NCBI GenBank assembly: GCA_964575425.1
Contig: CAZNRD010000012.1
Location: forward strand, 1-64,000
DNA: 64,000 nucleotides
From: DATEAV01 sp964575425
GTDB taxonomy: Bacteria; Chloroflexota; Anaerolineae; Anaerolineales; E44-bin32
Direction: 5' to 3'
Below, one piece after another: positions 62,346 to 64,000 of this stretch (positions within the stretch are counted from its first letter, which is position 1; each line of letters starts with the position of its first letter). The translations under genes were made by a program, and so were the position numbers. Below the pieces are notes generated by a model. That model was given only the letters and a program-made list of their open reading frames with translations, had not been told where the DNA came from and made no database searches.

Positions 62346-63815
62346 TCAGGGGAAGTACGTCAGCATTGCGCCCGTCGCATCGCGATACTGAATGGTCGAT
62401 GAGCGCAAGTTCAGATCGACCGTGAGAGTGCATTCCTGCGCGTTCTTCTTCCAGCTCAAGCGCAAGCTTTGGTCGTCCGAGTCCAGAACGGCGAAATCGC
62501 CGTCAAAGGCGCCGTACTCATTTCGGAATTCGATCAACCGAATCAGCCGCTGCACCACCGGCTGTTGCAGGGCCTGCTCTACTTCCTCAACGCTATAGTT
62601 GTGCCGATTGATTTCGCGGCCATCGCCTGTTCTTTCCGCTGCGGATTGATCGTTCTCCCCTGCCAGCAGGCCAACATAGTAGACCTGCGGGACGCCAGGT
62701 GTGAAGAACTGAATAGCCCTGGCAGCCAAATAGGCATCGTCGTTGCAGTCCAGCAGAGAATAGAATGCCCCCCGGATCTGATGGACATCGAGACCATCCG
62801 GATCCTTATGCCTGGGAGAGAGTACACGGCTGAGATTGGCGCCCCTATTCAGACAGATGTCAACCACCTTGCGAACATCTTCACTTCTATAGAGGCCGTT
62901 CAGGTCCGGCATGATCGGCACTCCATCATGACAATCAAGCATGGTGAATTGCCGGTGCGGTCGGATTCTCAGGTACTCTTTCAACCTTCTGCCAGTTCCA
63001 TTCAACAGCGCGTCGAGTACCGTGTATGGCAGGATGAAGTCATAAATCCAATATCCTCTTTCGGCCAAGTTGAACTGGGCTGCGTAGTCCGCATGGACTT
63101 CCGGTAGCACTTCGATCCCAAGGGCATTGGCAAGTCCCGAGATCCACTCCAAGAAGCGATAGATCTCTGGCTGCACGAAGAAACACGTGGTTCCTCGCTT
63201 CTTGGTCACAAAGCCGACCGCATCCAGCCGTACGATGCTGACACCGTTCTCGGCGAACTTGGTCATGCATTCAGTCAGCAGGTGGCGCGCGATCTCGGAA
63301 TTCACGTCGATGTCAACTTGGCCTGAGGGACTCGTCTTGCCGAAAGTCGTCCAGACTCGCACGACTTCACCCGTATCCCTGATGGTGAAGGTGGAGAATG
63401 GCTCCCGCCGACGCAGAAACATCCTCTCTATCTCGTCGCGTGGAGGATCGCCAGCTGGCCAGATCTTACTTGCGGGAATGAAGAGGTCGGCATACTCGGA
63501 CTTGCGCCCGTTCTTGAGGAAATCCTGAAAGTAGATCGATTGCGCGGATAGGTGATTGACCACTAGGTCTAGCAAGATGGGGCTCTCTTTGCCGATCCGT
63601 CGGACATCTTCCCAGGTGCCGAATTCCGGCGCGATGTCGAGATGGGTCATGGGGGCAAAACCCCGGTCATCGGAAGACGGGAACGGGGGCAGAATGTGGA
63701 TCCCGCCTTTGAAGAGACCAGGGAAATGAGTCTGCAAGATGTGACGAAGCGCTCCTAGATCCCCCCCGAGCGAATCCGGATAGGTAATCAGCTGGACTTC
63801 GTTCTTGACCGTCAT
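62346..63815 (-). CDS. Sucrose phosphorylase, GH13 subfamily 18
   Basis: A 489-residue GH13 enzyme that splits sucrose with phosphate into glucose 1-phosphate and fructose. Catalytic residues: nucleophile Asp198 (IVRLDAVGF), acid/base Glu239 (EVLPEVHADY), transition-state Asp297 (MLDCHDGV). The start ITYPDSLGGDLGAL and ILPPFPSSDDRGFAP are typical of GH13_18. Family members acting on sucrose 6-phosphate or glucosylglycerate look alike, so specificity is likely but not proven. Base composition is visibly less GC-rich than most of the window, a sign of possible recent acquisition. Confidence 0.9.
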   Translation of the reverse strand: MTVKNEVQLITYPDSLGGDLGALRHILQTHFPGLFKGGIHILPPFPSSDDRGFAPMTHLDIAPEFGTWEDVRRIGKESPILLDLVVNHLSAQSIYFQDFLKNGRKSEYADLFIPASKIWPAGDPPRDEIERMFLRRREPFSTFTIRDTGEVVRVWTTFGKTSPSGQVDIDVNSEIARHLLTECMTKFAENGVSIVRLDAVGFVTKKRGTTCFFVQPEIYRFLEWISGLANALGIEVLPEVHADYAAQFNLAERGYWIYDFILPYTVLDALLNGTGRRLKEYLRIRPHRQFTMLDCHDGVPIMPDLNGLYRSEDVRKVVDICLNRGANLSRVLSPRHKDPDGLDVHQIRGAFYSLLDCNDDAYLAARAIQFFTPGVPQVYYVGLLAGENDQSAAERTGDGREINRHNYSVEEVEQALQQPVVQRLIRLIEFRNEYGAFDGDFAVLDSDDQSLRLSWKKNAQECTLTVDLNLRSSTIQYRDATGAMLTYFP

Positions 63816-63823
63816 AGTAGGCG

Positions 63824-64000
63824 TTATGCAACAGCGACTACTTCATAATCCTTCCCTATCACGAAATCAGCCAGTTGCTTGTGGCCAGCAATGATCTTGT
63901 GTTCCGTGCTTAGCACTTGCTCAGTAAACGGATCGCCTACTTCTTTGCCCCGGTTTCTTTTCTGGCGGTCTTCCAGGGTGTCCAGCCAATCCCTGGCGAT
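63824..64000 (-). CDS. 3' end of an unidentified gene, cut by the window edge
   Basis: The last 58 codons of a minus-strand gene end in TAA eight bases before the sucrose phosphorylase ATG, so both are likely in one operon. The visible part is charged and helical (DWLDTLEDRQKRNRGKE, GDPFTEQVL, ADFVIGKDYEVVAVA). I do not recognise the family. A sugar-related role is only a guess from context. Confidence 0.6.
   Translation of the reverse strand: MARDWLDTLEDRQKRNRGKEVGDPFTEQVLSTEHKIIAGHKQLADFVIGKDYEVVAVA

Noticed and set aside
1..64000. CRISPR arrays, tRNAs, rRNAs, insertion sequences, phage genes
   Set aside because: No regularly spaced repeats, cloverleaf, rRNA-like segment, transposase, integrase or terminal repeats were noticed on either strand.

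Overview
The window is a GC-rich bacterial chromosome segment with tightly packed, mostly co-directional operons and many carbohydrate and C1/organic-acid genes. No rRNA, tRNA, CRISPR array, transposase or phage gene was seen. Three things point to an anaerobic or facultative member of the Chloroflexota (Anaerolineae-like), probably from a metagenome: galactan and sucrose use, corrinoid methyl transfer, and an aldehyde:ferredoxin oxidoreductase beside DsrMK/DsrC-like genes. This is inference; there is no marker gene.

Left part (1-10.5 kb): a membrane protein diverges from a Crp/Fnr regulator. A second Crp/Fnr regulator follows, then a heterodimeric ABC exporter with its MarR regulator, and a three-gene ABC-2 export system.

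Sugar part (10.7-25.7 kb, minus strand): a DeoR-controlled ascorbate-type PTS operon with nagA and two SIS-domain genes, probably for an amino sugar. Then a galactan locus: secreted endo-galactanase GH53, beta-galactosidase GH42, a lipoprotein binding protein with an extra C-terminal sugar-binding-like domain, and two MalFG-type permeases with no ATPase. A decayed copy of an ABC-2 permease end lies between the two loci.

C1 part (26.5-31.7 kb): a GntR regulator and one corrinoid protein diverge from a consensus promoter that drives DUF1638, a methyltetrahydrofolate:corrinoid methyltransferase, a second corrinoid protein and a URO-D-type methyltransferase. The matching ATP-dependent corrinoid activator (RACo-like) is at 58.5-60.3 kb.

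Organic-acid part (32-58.2 kb): a Liv-type ABC importer, an aryl-alcohol-type Zn dehydrogenase, a tungsten/molybdenum aldehyde oxidoreductase, a MoaD-like protein, a C_GCAxxG_C_C protein, DsrM-like and DsrK-like electron-transfer subunits and a true two-cysteine DsrC. These are followed by two class III CoA-transferases, a broken AOR start, a thiolase, a hydroxyacyl-CoA dehydrogenase/enoyl-CoA hydratase fusion and an ADP-forming acyl-CoA synthetase. A TetR regulator faces a three-gene FAD/Fe-S oxidase operon that has its own operator-like palindrome. Read together, these genes suggest uptake, demethylation and oxidation of an alcohol or aldehyde (perhaps methoxy-aromatic), CoA activation and beta-oxidation, with electrons passed through a DsrC/DsrMK-like thiol-disulfide route although no dsrAB is present here.

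Right end (61-64 kb): a ROK fructokinase and a sucrose phosphorylase, with the 3' end of one more gene cut by the window edge.
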